Below, piece after piece: positions 13,601 to 26,600 of a stretch of DNA of 64,000 nucleotides. The notes below the pieces were generated by a model. The model searched no databases. It saw nothing but the letters and a program-made list of their open reading frames with translations, and had not been told where the DNA came from. Within the stretch, counting starts at the first letter, position 1. Every line of letters starts with the position of its first letter. The position numbers and the translations under genes are program-made. Source of the stretch: Eretmocerus hayati (Eukaryota; Arthropoda; Insecta; Hymenoptera; Aphelinidae); contig CM056742.1 in assembly GCA_029851415.1 (NCBI GenBank), positions 155,997,121 to 156,061,120 on the forward strand. Reading direction: 5' to 3'.

Positions 13601-16600
13601 CGCTTATAAAGCCACGGGTATATACGGTGGGGTTTAGTGTTAGTATGGCGATGGTGACAATGTATACGCGGGCGCGTCTAGCCGTGCGTGAAAATCGGGT
13701 CGATTTAAGCGAGCGGGTATAATACATTATTGATAAGACTGTCTCCGACAATTGGGTCGTGTCAACGTGACGCTCGCCTTCATTCTAATCTAATAGCCAT
13801 TGCTCTGCCGATACATAAAACAGACCCGCATATTTTGTATCTAAAAAACACAATCGCAAGAATCTTAATGATGTTGCATCCACAGGTTACAAAATTTTGA
13901 AAGGAAAAGTCATTTTCGAAGCCTTTATCATAGAACGATCCTAAACAACTCGAAAATGAATAATTTTTTCTTATGAGCATTCATTAGATTCATACAAAAT
14001 TCGAGTATGTCTGCAAGCTCTGCAATTTCATCACTTGAAAATATTTCATCTCTCTGCAAGCTCGTCGCAGGCGTTATGCACGTGGACAGCCTATATATAT
14101 TATATATATCTAACTTTTATCGATCGCAGAAAAGTGGAGGAGAGAAGCTCGTCATATACATGTTACGCCAACGGCTTAAACTCGTCTTTCACAGGAGGAT
14201 AGAGAGAGTCGGGCGTCGAGCTTAAAAATAAGCTTGCACGGCCTTGCAGCCAAAGCTCGGCCCTGTTTTTTTTTTCGCTGACTCGGGCCGATATCGCATG
14301 AAGCTAACTTATTCGCTCGATTGATCGTGATGCTTGTGCACGTTGGCACCCTTATTCAGGGTCTTTCTTCTCATCACTCTCTCTCTCTCTCCCTCTCTTG
14401 ACCATATTTGGAACATATTTGGGGGAATCTGGGGTGAAATGAGTTGACAGAAGTACATGTGGGTTTATCAAGGTAAATATTAAGTACACATCGATGTATG
14501 GGCCTTTTCATTAGTCAAATCTTTTACATGAGTAGGTTTTTGATTTGTGTGTACAGTTATTTTAGTAATTCCGTCGATTAAATTCATAGTCGCTATCAAG
14601 GCTGAAAATTATAATATGTTGACGATGGCTTTCGATCGTTCCATTTTGGAGCACCCCACGTGATCGCAAGTTATTTTCAAGATTTGCGTTCCATAGTTGC
14701 AATGATTAATAGAGGGAGGAGTGATTACAAATGTACTTTGAATTAGTCGAAATTTATAGCCAGAATAAGTTATATTGGATAAAATAAAGTGAGCACAGCC
14801 GGTCATCACACTATAGTTTATAAATGACTTTGGTTTTCGGTGTATTTTTCGTTGACTTTCTCCTGCTTGATGAAAATTCGTTGAAACATCAGTCGAAACA
14901 TTGTCCAGCAATTCATCAATCACATAAATTTTCCTTTCGCGATTCCTTAATTTTTGAGCTTTTACCTTCTATCAGCCTCATAAAGTCATGATAAAATCAT
15001 TCAGTCATGAAAATAAAAAGTATGCAACGAGTGAGTTTGAAACTTGATGAAGTAGTACGGAGGCAGGGGACATCTTTGAAGGCGATCCAAGTCGAATATA
15101 TATATATATATATTTATATATATGTATTGGTTGGCTCTTTTCTCTATTCGTGCATCTTTGTAGATATATAGATGATGCCGAAAATAGCTGGCCCGTGCAG
15201 TTTGAGGAATGAAAAGTCAGCGCGGAGATGCCGAGAGAGTCGCAAGTTCTCTGCAAGCTCAATTCAATACTCTTGAACTGACTTTCAATGAGCTCTAATT
15301 ATTCCACTATTCATCGGTCTGCTCCTAGTGACAGAAATTCTTTACCAAATCGGCTTTTTTTCTTCACCAATTTTACCATCTTTTCAAATAGTATCTTTGC
15401 AAAAGATAAAAACTCTGCAAAACTCGAGCGAGCTTGCAGCAACAAAAACTCAATGACACGGTCAATACTCACAAGAGCTTTAATCAATCTGTGTAAAAAA
15501 AACTTGATCTGACGTAATTTTAGTCGAACTTTTCACTTAGAAAAGCAACTTACAAGGTACTCCGACGTATCAGCAACATCAGCTCATTTTTTCAACATCT
15601 TTCTACTCATCGAAAGTTGAAAAGCTCTTGAACACAAAAATCACAATTTTTCCGATGAATCTTTTTCACAATTGGCACTCGCACTTTGGCTTTTATTCTC
15701 ACAGCTTCCATGCACAAATTCACGCGAAAAAATCAGTCTCATTAAAAGCTCAGTAGACACCAGAAGACTGTGTTAAACTTGTGTACAAGGAATAGTGACT
15801 GACTGACTTTTAAATAAAAATGATGCAACGGAGCGCCCGGGCATGATGCTTTGAGGCCTGAATGGGGGTCACGTGCTCTGAGCCAGATTGATCGAGCCCC
15901 AGCACTATATACAACCAGTCTATCTCGATCGTCCTTCGGCGGCTGCCGTCGCCGCACGACTGAATGAGAATCGGGGCGCCTCCACCTCATGCACCACTGC
16001 GAGCCAGGATACATTGCTCGCGTAATTGCTTTGCGTTGACTTTTCCCCTCCCTTCTCCTCTTCCACTGATTTGTTGTCTCCAGATCATAAGGCTTATTTA
16101 TCGGAGAAGCATATATCCTAGGATGGTATGATTTTTTATTGTTTATGAAGGTATAGTATTTTTCATTGTGCTTTTTTCCATTTTTAGCGAAGAATTGGCC
16201 CTTGTATCAGAATTTGGATTATTTCATTGAGTTTGGACTTCAGTATGAAATAAGGAAATTGATTTTGATTGTGACAGTTGAATGATGATTTTATGATTTT
16301 CTAATGCGTCATTTCTTATTAGACTGATCAGATGCAGTAATCAGTTCGATATTTCGTCCTAAACTCAACTAATTTTTCAGAGGTATGATTTTCATGAAAA
16401 TTGTCATCTACTTCAAGGATTAATGACATGCAACTTTTGATTACTCGAAATCATTCAATTCATGACGAAGCGCTCCTTTATTCTTCTTCGATCTGACAGT
16501 CGTCGTTCGTGAGTTTCGATTCACGTATCTATCACGCGCTACCAGTAAATGACTCAAATTTTCATCAATACGTACAAATTTCGTCCCTGCCAAGAGGAAA

Positions 16601-19600
16601 TTCGTTCTTTTCAATTCACAATGATAGCTGTGATGATTTGAACACTTGGGTATGTACATGTTCTAGACATTTCTTTCATTTGTATCTTTATTAAACCAAC
16701 ATTTCGCCGACACTTTTGTTGGAAATATTCATAATTAATCTTTCTACACTGGAAAAACTCCTAAATAAGCGCGTCTCAGGTAAACTTATGTGATCCAATG
16801 CATCAAGAATTTCATTAAATTAACGCATCGATATACTTTTTCGGAAGCTCTATATCGCGTAACTCTCTGTATAGATTAGGTATTATTATTGACCCAGATA
16901 GGGCGAGGACAGACGAGGCGTCATCGCAATATATTGCACGCTCGACGACGGGCCTTGCGCAAAAAGTATTCAGCGACGCGCCATACCGACGATACTCTTG
17001 CAAGCTCGGAATCGTATATACGATTTGTCAGATTTTAAAATGCGACAAGTTTGCGCGCTCTGAACCAAGTGTGACTCTTCATTCGTATTTTTTTTCCTTT
17101 TTGCACACCTTTTTTAACTCAAAGAATCAAGCATAATATATTCTGCTGTAAATTTTGTTTGTGTGAGTTCAGTGCATCTCGGTCGGATTGGCTGTGTGTT
17201 TGTGTGTTTAAGAGCTGTATCCGAAGCTCGAAAGCCGAAGCCAAGGCTCACGACGGACATGACCCGCTTATTTCAAGTACGACCAGGTAAAAGATTCTAC
17301 GATATTACATGTATACGTGCAGGTAAGCTTCAGTTGCGTGTTGTATGATCTTGAATTTTGCGAGATTTAATTCGTATTTTATCATGCTGTTTATAAGAGG
17401 TCGTTCGTGAATTTATGACAGAGTTTTTCAAAATATATATTTACATTATAATGGATAAATTTTTCACATTTGGGATTCCTTTGTCTGAACAGATAATAGA
17501 CAAGAGTTAAAAATTGTTTATCAAACAATCAATGATGGATATTGTGAGACAACTCTATGAAGTCAAAAATAAATCGAATTTTAAGTATTTTCTGCCTGAA
17601 CGATAATAGACATTCTAAAAGAAGATGCCAATGAGCCAATCTGGTTTTGTACGCCATTGAGATCAGGATTCGATCATTCGTAAGGAATCTTCGAGAATGT
17701 GTATAAGATACTTCGATGATTACGTGTTTCTTCACGGTAAGGTCGAATAATAGATTCAAGATATATGATGCGACGCCAACGAAGAGTAGGAATTCGATGA
17801 ATGATATATATATATATGAAAGTATATCAATAGCTCTCCAAAATTAGCAAGCGGGTTGACTCAAAAATGACTCAAGAAATGGCGCGCGCCATTGGCACAG
17901 ATTCTGCCGTGCGAGAAAATTCTATGACGATCGTGCAATTTCACATTTGTAAGACTTCTTCGGCGTTGATGCAAGGATTCGTATCTTGAATAACTCTTCT
18001 CTGTCAAGGAAATTTTTTTCCCTCTTTAACACATTGTTTTGTGAGATTTTACTTCGAGAGTGAAAATAATAGTGGCTGAAGATGAATTTGTATCGTCTTC
18101 GACAATAAAATTTTATACATTTTGTTTGTAATGAAGACACATTAAGCAACTATACGAACAAAATATAAACTGGTCGAACCTTGACATATTTCAGTTTTTT
18201 GAATAAAACTGTTCATTCTGGGCATGAAGTTTTTGCAAAGAACTGGTCAATAAACATCATCATTTCATCCTGCAAGAATGAAATTTTTCGCTCATCCCTA
18301 CCAGAAATAACGTTTCATCTGTCCAAAATTTGGCCATGAATTATTCAATTCGTATTAGACGGTGTCCGAAAACCGACGATTTTATGAGCATTTTTGGGAC
18401 AGACGGAATAGCTTTTTTACAAGAAAGGGATGAAGAGGTACCCAAACTGTGATATAATTAAGTCATTATTTTTTTTCAGAGATTCACGAAAACGATTTGA
18501 ATTTGAATTTGTGAAGACGAGTTAGCAATTTCTCAATTCAGCGTAATTGAACACTTAAACTGAAAATATCATTGGTATCTTTTAACAAATGAATTTTGCA
18601 TGAATACGAGCCTAATGTAAGTGTATACATTAGGCATACACCACCGACGCTTTTAGCAGAACGTGCAAATTTGATTGCAAAGAGGATTAGCAAGTCGCGT
18701 TCGCTTCCGGCGCGCTGTAAAAGTCATACAGAGTTCAGACCCTCACTTAGGTGTATCTGACTGATCTGCCCTATACGTAGAGCTGAGATTCAAGGTTAGG
18801 GTCGATACATCAGACCTTTGAAAATATGAGATCAAGGGATTAAAATGTTGATAGAATGAGACAAATCATCTTTTGGATAACAGAGCCTTTGTTTGTTATC
18901 GATTGATTTGGTTCATAACTTGGTGTGACATCACGTGGGTAAGTACTGGAAGCAGAACAATTTTCAAAACCGTTAGGATTTTATCGACAATCTTTCATGA
19001 TGCTCGATTTTTGCAGAATAACATTACCGAATAACGAACTTATATTTATTTGAATTTTGGAACAAACGAGAATAGTAATTTATGCAGTTTTGAATGAGAC
19101 ATTTTGCCAACGTGGATGGAGCAAGAGGTGTACCAAGATCCATGAGACCATAACTATATACCTCAAAAACCAACGCCAATCTCATCTGGACTTCAAAAAA
19201 TTTAACCAAGGCACAAATCCAGTATTTCTGTATGGAGATCTACCTCGTCATCCCACTTTATTATATGAGAACATTTACAGTTCATTACACACACATGCTT
19301 TTTTATTTAATTTTTGGGCATTCCAGAATTCACCAATTGACGGATTTGAATGGTCTCCGATGCTCGTCCGAAAATACTTTATTCAACCTTAAAATTGTCA
19401 TTCTTCCCTCGATAACGAAAACAATCACAAGTCCGATCCAAAAAATATTTTGATCAAACGATTCCTAATTCTCATTGAACTTGAAGATCATGTGATAAAA
19501 AGCTGGGACAAGGAAAGTTGCATATTCGTGAATGCATCGTGCACTTTGTGTGCAATGTTATTCTGACTTGGTGTATGTGGTGCTTGATGCTCTTGCTGTG

Positions 19601-20822
19601 GGTTGGAGTCGCCCGGCTTGCGCCGATCAATATACGCTCGCGTCTCGCAACTCTGCTGCACGCCACATTCAGTGAGAAAGAGACAGAGAGAATTGCAAGC
19701 CTCTGCAAGCTCAGCTTTATCCCATGAATATGTGTGTGTGTGCATGTATGGTAGAATTCGGACAGAACGTATTTGTGTTCGATTGAGCTTGCAAGCTGTA
19801 CCTGCAAGCTCTCGAAATTCCCTTGTGGGAACCACACCACATTCCAGTCGACAAGGAATTCGGACACTGGACACTGTGTACACTTCTAAACCCTTGACGC
19901 GCTGTAATAATACTATGTGGAAGCTCCCCTCGAATGACCCAGTTACGGGTTCCTATCTAACTTTGAATTTTTCGTGATTTTTTAACATTTTTACGGCATG
20001 ATTCTCCCTGCTTTCGACAATTTTTTCATCCATAATTTGTTCGTGTTTTACGACGAACACATTTATAACAAAATACATTTATACAAAATGTGTTATTTTA
20101 CTCTACATCATTTTTTAAATTTTGGGTCTCGAATGGTAAACTACGAAAATTGTGGTTTTAGTGTACTAAATAACATCAACTTCTTGAATGACGTAGATTT
20201 ATAGATATCTCAAGAGGTTTTGGTATCTCCCCCCCCCCTCCCTCACATAAGGCAATCACTATGCAAATGAGCGTTCAACAAGTGCAAAATAACGATTATT
20301 TGAAGAGAATTTCACTAGTTGCATTTGGAAATTCGTAAAATTTTCCATGTACTGCATTTGGATGAAATCTGGACATTTTTCAAAAGTAAAATTTCGATAT
20401 CTCAGCATAAAATTGAGTCATTTACCAAAATTAATAGCCTTTTATGAATGTACATTGTACATACACTTTGTTGAATTTTATACATTTTCCATTACGAAAA
20501 TTCTTCAAAGTAAAGTGAAGCATTCAAATGAAGGATTCAATTCATGATCAGTCAATACACGGAGTGTAAGGTTTAAAATTTTTTTAGTGAAAGATTCTCA
20601 AATAATGATTATTCGCAGAACGAGACCATGAATCAAAAGTTTCTTCAAATGTAAGAGTTCATCAAGAAAATACCTATGCTCATCGGATAATTCTGCATAA
20701 TCAGTTTCAATTTCAAGTGTACAGGCCGAGCCCAAGCTTCCTCGAGATCGTTGAATTTGAAGCATTACCCGTCTTATTATCATCTTTTTAGGTCACGGGG
20801 TGATACAGCGGTACCTTCAACT
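7654..20822. other. Long gene-free stretch upstream of Tob
   Basis: About 13 kb without an open frame that resembles a protein. It probably contains upstream introns, non-coding exons and enhancers of Tob, since the Tob start-codon exon begins at a splice acceptor. GC-richer, CpG-containing patches at about 10.07-10.50, 13.49-13.77, 15.74-16.03 and 19.50-19.90 kb stand out from the AT-rich background and are the best places to look for first exons or promoters. The 9-mer TGCAAGCTC is dense at 14.0-19.8 kb. A short AT run lies at about 15100-15122. No gene is supported. Confidence 0.5.
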
Positions 20823-20865
20823 CCCCCCCCCCCCACCCACCCACCCACACACACACACACACGCA

Positions 20866-20897
<32 letters not shown>
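20823..20897 (+). repeat. C-run plus (CA)n microsatellite
   Basis: A run of about 12 C grades through CCCA repeats into (CA)n interrupted by CGCACGCG. The open frames that cross it translate to Pro/His/Thr repeats and are artefacts. Confidence 0.9.
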
Positions 20898-20899
<2 letters not shown>

Positions 20900-21254
20900 T
20901 CATCACTACTACTATATTTCTCAAAGTCTATCACAGTTATTCTACCCTCTTTCAAGGGGTGCCCCTCGTAAAAATGCGACGTGACAACGACAACAAGTAT
21001 AATAGCAACTCAGACTCGTAAAACTTTCACAATAGGCTGCTTACGAAACTATACGGTCAACGAGTCTCAACGGAAAACCCGCAAAAGCTTGAGTGCCATT
21101 TTTTCTGCCATCCTTAACCGATGAATTTTCATTTTCACGCCATTTACCATCGGTGGTACACATGAATTATTAAGGCCTTACTCCTCTGAATATGGTTTTG
21201 ATTTTGATCTTTCGTTGAGCGAAGGCCCCCCCTTCTTTGAGGGGGTAACCTTTT

Positions 21255-21428
21255 ATGGATTATATAGGTTATGGATATCGTGAAGGTCGTTTTCATGATA
21301 TAAGATTTTCGGATAATGTTACTCAAACGTATCAATATTGGGGTGTTAGTTGGCAATTTCTGTACGATCAGGATACTGCTATTTTGGCCGTTGTAGGGAT
21401 TTTGGTAGTAGTCACACTTGATCTATAA
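21255..21428 (+). CDS. Unidentified 57-codon open frame with a hydrophobic C-terminus; possible gene fragment
   Basis: An ATG-to-TAA frame of 57 codons. Residues 1-40 are polar and aromatic-rich (for example YGYREGRFHDIRFSDN); the end (AILAVVGILVVVT) is a plausible membrane segment. The composition is far more protein-like than other short frames nearby. Just upstream, in a different frame, 21125-21283 is open for 52 codons and also looks protein-like (for example SLSEGPPFFEGVTFYG), so the two may be parts of one frameshifted or spliced coding region. I do not recognise the family. No clear promoter or splice sites were identified. It may be a decayed gene or element remnant, or chance. Confidence 0.2.
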   Translation: MDYIGYGYREGRFHDIRFSDNVTQTYQYWGVSWQFLYDQDTAILAVVGILVVVTLDL

Positions 21429-22985
21429 AAAAAAGCTTTTAATGGACCCTTTATTTTCATCAACACTATTCCTGTGAATGGCTGCGGTTCAGAAGTGAAA
21501 TTGGGGTGGTTATATAGCTCTTGATGGCTGACGATTGAATTTATATGGTTTGTTTTTACGCACGATTCGAGATTGATGAAATTGGATTCTATATTGTACG
21601 TGGTTTATACCTCGTCTCCCAAAAAAAAAGGAAAAAAAATTCATTCGTCGGTCTACACAGCGATTTCACTCAGTGAATCACTAAGTCTGCATTTCAATCA
21701 GGTCTTGAAGAGTAATTTGATTAATCCAAGATGAATTATACTAATCAACTCAAGATACTCTAACTAAAACCATTGTCTCCTACATCTCATCTTCATAATA
21801 TGTTTCTGCAAATACAATTCAATATTGAACTTGGTATTCCATTACTCTGCTTGTTGAATTTGAATTTGAGGAAAGTGCCACTGAATCACAGCGCTTTACA
21901 CTCTGAATACATATTATAGCAAAGCTAAACAATTTACAGTAAGATCTTCATACCCGTGAATTATTGTATAGCTCGATGTAAATTCCATGTATGTATGTAT
22001 GTATATCTGCTCAAAGGATATGGACATAGCTGCATAAATTGCATACTCGTCCTGTTATAAATTCCCAAGTGTGGTCAAGTTACGTGGTTATTATATAGCT
22101 CGTTCACAGTCTGTGTGAGTTACGTATATGGTAAGTATACATACAACAACATGGTCATGAAGCGACATAAATCAAAAGTTTTGCGAGCAAGGATTTACGT
22201 CATTATTAATGTTAACACGAGCATGGTGTGTGGAAAGCAAATTTTGAACTTCATCCGATATAATTTCAATTGTAATGTGATCTTCTCCAACTATCCTCTT
22301 AACAAAGTGAATTCTGGGTTGTAAACTGTATTCTAGGGTTTACTTGAGGGATGATATCCTGTTTCAGAAGTTTGAAAGTTGGTGATGGTTCTAAATGGCT
22401 TGTAAGAATGATTCATTTTGAAATATTGAAGAATTCGAACGACGAGTCGGTTTAAAAAAAGTTTACTCATTGATTGATTTTGGAAATGTAGCTTTAATAC
22501 GACATTATTGGAAACTTTTCAAAAAATTTTTTACAGTGAAGTTATGGTATTAAAACCCGAGAAATTTCTGAAGGGATGAAGAAAAGTTTTCTCCGTTCAT
22601 ATCGAGATGATGCCTTATTCGAGAATTGCCAACTGTCAGATATTTTTTCTCACTTCACCATCTTCAATAGGTTCTTCGAAGGGAGTGACAGTTACAGCCG
22701 GTGAAACTTTTTTTCAATATTCTTTGTTGAAGACTGAAAAACTTTGGAAAAGAATTGAAGACAATTTCAATAGCAGAGAATAATGTTGAACGGCAACTCT
22801 TCTGACTTGAACCGTGGTAGAGATCAACCTCAATCTGTGGCTAAAATTTGGCGGAAATAATTTTTCCATGTCTAAAAATACAGCCAAAAAACTGGTACAG
22901 AACTGACATGAGAATGGAAGGCTTCTCTGGCCATAAATAGCCTACCTATGTGTAGACACAGTATTGCTGAACATTTTTATGGCTG

Positions 22986-23613
22986 CCCATGTAAAAATGG
23001 GAACCCGATGATCATATATGAACATGGGGTCCAAGGACCCTATGACCATATATGAACATCTGTGAAACAGTTTTCAAAATTTTTTAAAATCCGAAAAGTT
23101 GTTGAAGTTGCATTTTCAGGGAATATTACATAAAAAAGTCACGATGCTGATCTTGCATAATCGAGAAAATCTCAAAGAGTTCATTAAGTAATTGAGTCAA
23201 AACGATCTGTAAGTGATATCATTCTCCTACTAGAAAAAAAAATATTCTAATTTCCAAGATTTAAAATGTTTGGCAAATTGGTGACCAATCTGCACAATTT
23301 GTTATATCTTGAGATCATCATTTTGAGAAATATTACATTTATGCAGGTTCGCGTCACCAATTTGCCAAACGTTTTTGATCTTGGAAATCAAAATTTTTTT
23401 TTTCTAGTAGAAGAATGATATCACTTACGGATCGTTTAAATTCAATCACCTAATGAACTCTTGGAGATTTTCTCGGTTATGCAAATCAGCATCGTGACTT
23501 TTTGATGTAATATTCACTGAAAATGCAACCATTTCATAGTTGTTTATATATGGTCATAGGGTCCTTGGACCCCCTGTTCATATACGATCATAGGGTTCCC
23601 ATTTTTACATGGG
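22986..23613. mobile_element. Near-palindromic (fold-back) non-autonomous element, copy 1
   Basis: The left end CCCATGTAAAAATGGGAACC is mirrored exactly at the right end, and the two arms stay complementary for about 300 bp to a short centre near 23290-23350. The left arm carries about 35 bp (around 23072-23110) that the right arm lacks. There is no coding capacity. The 2 bp on each side are TG/TG, a possible but weak target duplication. A second copy lies at 46950-47571, so this is a mobile family, probably a MITE or fold-back DNA transposon of unassigned superfamily. Confidence 0.85.
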
Positions 23614-26600
23614 TGATATTTGGCCGATTTTATTGATCAATCGTATTAGAACGAATTTTCTTCGCCAAATCTACATGTACAAGAGTCAGGTATCATTTAA
23701 ATTAAAATGAGGCATGAGTGGGATTTGTCTTAATATTTTCCAAGCTTTGAGAATGAAAATGTGAGGCGATTCAAATGAAGGAAGAACGGGTATTACCAAT
23801 GAAACGATAAAATGAACAAGATAGCACAGTTGATAAAAAGTATACGAGAGGTAATTTTGTTGTATTGATTCGAACGCATAGTTAGTATGAAAAAAGTTCG
23901 ACGACGAGTGAGGGGATGGAAAAAAACATTCATAGCTTTGATGTAGATGTGTTCTATCGTGCGCTCGTTTGTCATTGTGGAGTATTATATAGTCTCATCC
24001 TGCGACTGTACGTCTAGACGGAATTTATTACGGATTTGGGAATAAAACCAATGTGACTTTATTGGTGACACGTATAGATATTGATTAATTTTGCAGATTT
24101 TCTTTTCTGTGTTACCTATTCAGCATCGAAATTATTTCATTTTTCGATGTGAAATGCACATTGATCAAAGACATCTTCTTAAAACTCAGCCTTTGATGAA
24201 ATATTTCTATGATTCAATATATTTTCTCGAATTCAATTTGTCAAATCTTCTTATTTTGCGAAACTTCCTAGGAACTTCCTACTTACAAATATACATCTCT
24301 TCTCAAATTAAAACCTATTCCAAAATCATGATCCCAAAATAAATTTCAGATGCATCATCTCAGGAATATCGAATATTCTCTCTCTCTTTTGAGCCAGCGT
24401 CAGAGACGCGCAGGAAGAACACGATAGTTTCAGAGTGCACATAATTATAATTCAGAGAGAGAGAGGCGCAAATTTCGGAGGAAGTTATGCCACACTTCTG
24501 CAAGGCGTCAAACTCATCGTCTCTCGCGGCCCGCAAATTTGCAAACGCTCGTTCTCTCATGAGTTTACGATTCGCGTGCAAAAGCCCATATACATATATA
24601 CACTCTGTACAGTATATGAGAAGAGGCTCATCTTCGTGATTTTACGATCCTCGCGGAATCATTGCAGGAATAAATCATTTCGAAGCTACAAGAGGTGTAA
24701 CTCGATCCTCACTTTATACTTTGGGTCGCGACACGAGAACTGACGAGGAAAACGTCGTCGTCATCGGAGTCGAAGATATGGTTGTCCCGAGGGTGTCCCT
24801 TTGCGTTACCATTTAATTTCGGTAATTATATTTGTGGGGTCTCGGCAATTATAATTGTGAAAGAAGAGGGGGCGATGAGCTATTTTGGTCATTTTATCAA
24901 TGGGATGCGGCTTTTGTGGTGGAATTTGCAGTTAGGAAATTGAGCTACGATCGAGGTTACCATGTTCATTCGTGAATGTTGTTGGAGTTTAACTTGAAAT
25001 TTTGGGTGTTTGTAACTTTCTTATTACTCTCCAAAAAAATTTAGCCTGATTGAATTCTGAGCTGTTGTGTTGTACTGAGATGATCGACAAAAAGATTTTT
25101 TAGTGGTTGTTTCTCAGAAGCTGCTCATGGAAGTTGTAGCATATAATCAACGGGGTAACTGGGGAGTTACTCTTGACGAATTTACTCACAAATTTCTAAT
25201 TTAAGAGTGTGGCTCGCACGGGTTGCATTCAATAGAACTCGATGCTTACCTGCAACAGGAAAAAATTACAAAGGTTATTAGTTAATTTCGATGATAACAC
25301 TACACATCGGTTACTCGTATATATCGAGGATTTTGTCACATTATCGGATCATCAATCGATACAGGGGTTTAGTCTTGATCTAATCTGCTAGTTTTGTGAT
25401 TCTTATCGTCATAAATTCATTGATTGTGATTCATAAAGCGGATAAATCACCCTATTTCGACGCTCAATCGTGATTCGCATTCCATGACTAGGAACCATTG
25501 AATTGTTGCAATTCTTCAACATAATTTTTTTTACTACACTCATTAACTTGTCAGAATTGATCCATAGATTTATACGAACTAATCAATATCGAATAATTAT
25601 TCCCACGTGTGTGTCAAAAAGTATTCCTGTACAGTGACTACATACATGGGATGAAAAATAATGGCACTATGACCCAATCTAAATAAACATATCTGATGAT
25701 AATTTTGTCAATCTTCTACCAGTACGTTTCAATTACGAAAATTCACCTCGTTGATGACATCAAAATTCCCAGCCCAAAATGAACAAAAAAAACCAACCAT
25801 GCCCTTCATCACACGAGAATTAAAAAAAAATCTCATTTTCCAAAACTTTCCATCTCTCAAAAAATTCCCTCAAACTCGCTCGAAAGCTCTGCAAAACTCA
25901 TTCTCCCTTCACTGCCAAAACCTTGCGCCGCACGAAGCACGGATGCCCGCAACCACCATATATACCATAGAATTCCACCATTACACAGCCCTTCTTCTTC
26001 TTCTCTCCTCACCACCACCCACGTTCATACATACACACTTAATATATCTATATATATATATTTTGTCGAGAGAGAGGTCCTCGACCTTTCTGCTTCGATC
26101 CTAGTAGTATAGTCAGAGCGTCGAGTCGGTGGTGAAGGCGGATGGTTCGTTCGAAAAGTCGCTGAGAGCTTGGAGGGCATACCCGCTGTGCAAAAAAAAA
26201 AGGAAGAAAACTTTCCCAATGCGATCGTGTACTTAGAAGAGATACAGACACAGAAAGAGATAGAGAAACGGTTGAAAAGGAGAAATGCGAATGGATCGAT
26301 TATAGGGCCGCTGTATAAAGGACATGGATCGGATATATATAGAATTGTATAGTGATACGGAGGCTGCTGATATGTTGGTGGTACTTTTTCGATATCTGTA
26401 TAAAGTTTCTTTCATGGTCTGTGTCTTTGATTTTTTTTTCTTTCTTCTGATTCTGTCTATGTAAAGTCTGTATATGTGAGCAAAAAGCTTGTTTGGAGTG
26501 TGTAAATGGTGGAGGTATATCGAGGTGAATAGGAAGCTCCACGTCTGATTTTTAGGGGGAAGGGCGCTAATGGGATCGCGTTAACTGTAGACTTTCTGTT

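Noticed and set aside
19472..19977. Several 120-130 codon frames on both strands
   Set aside because: They come from a GC-richer patch containing three copies of the TGCAAGCTC motif; the translations are low in protein character and mutually overlapping.
20751..21021. Pro/His/Thr-repeat frames
   Set aside because: Direct translation of the CA/C microsatellite.
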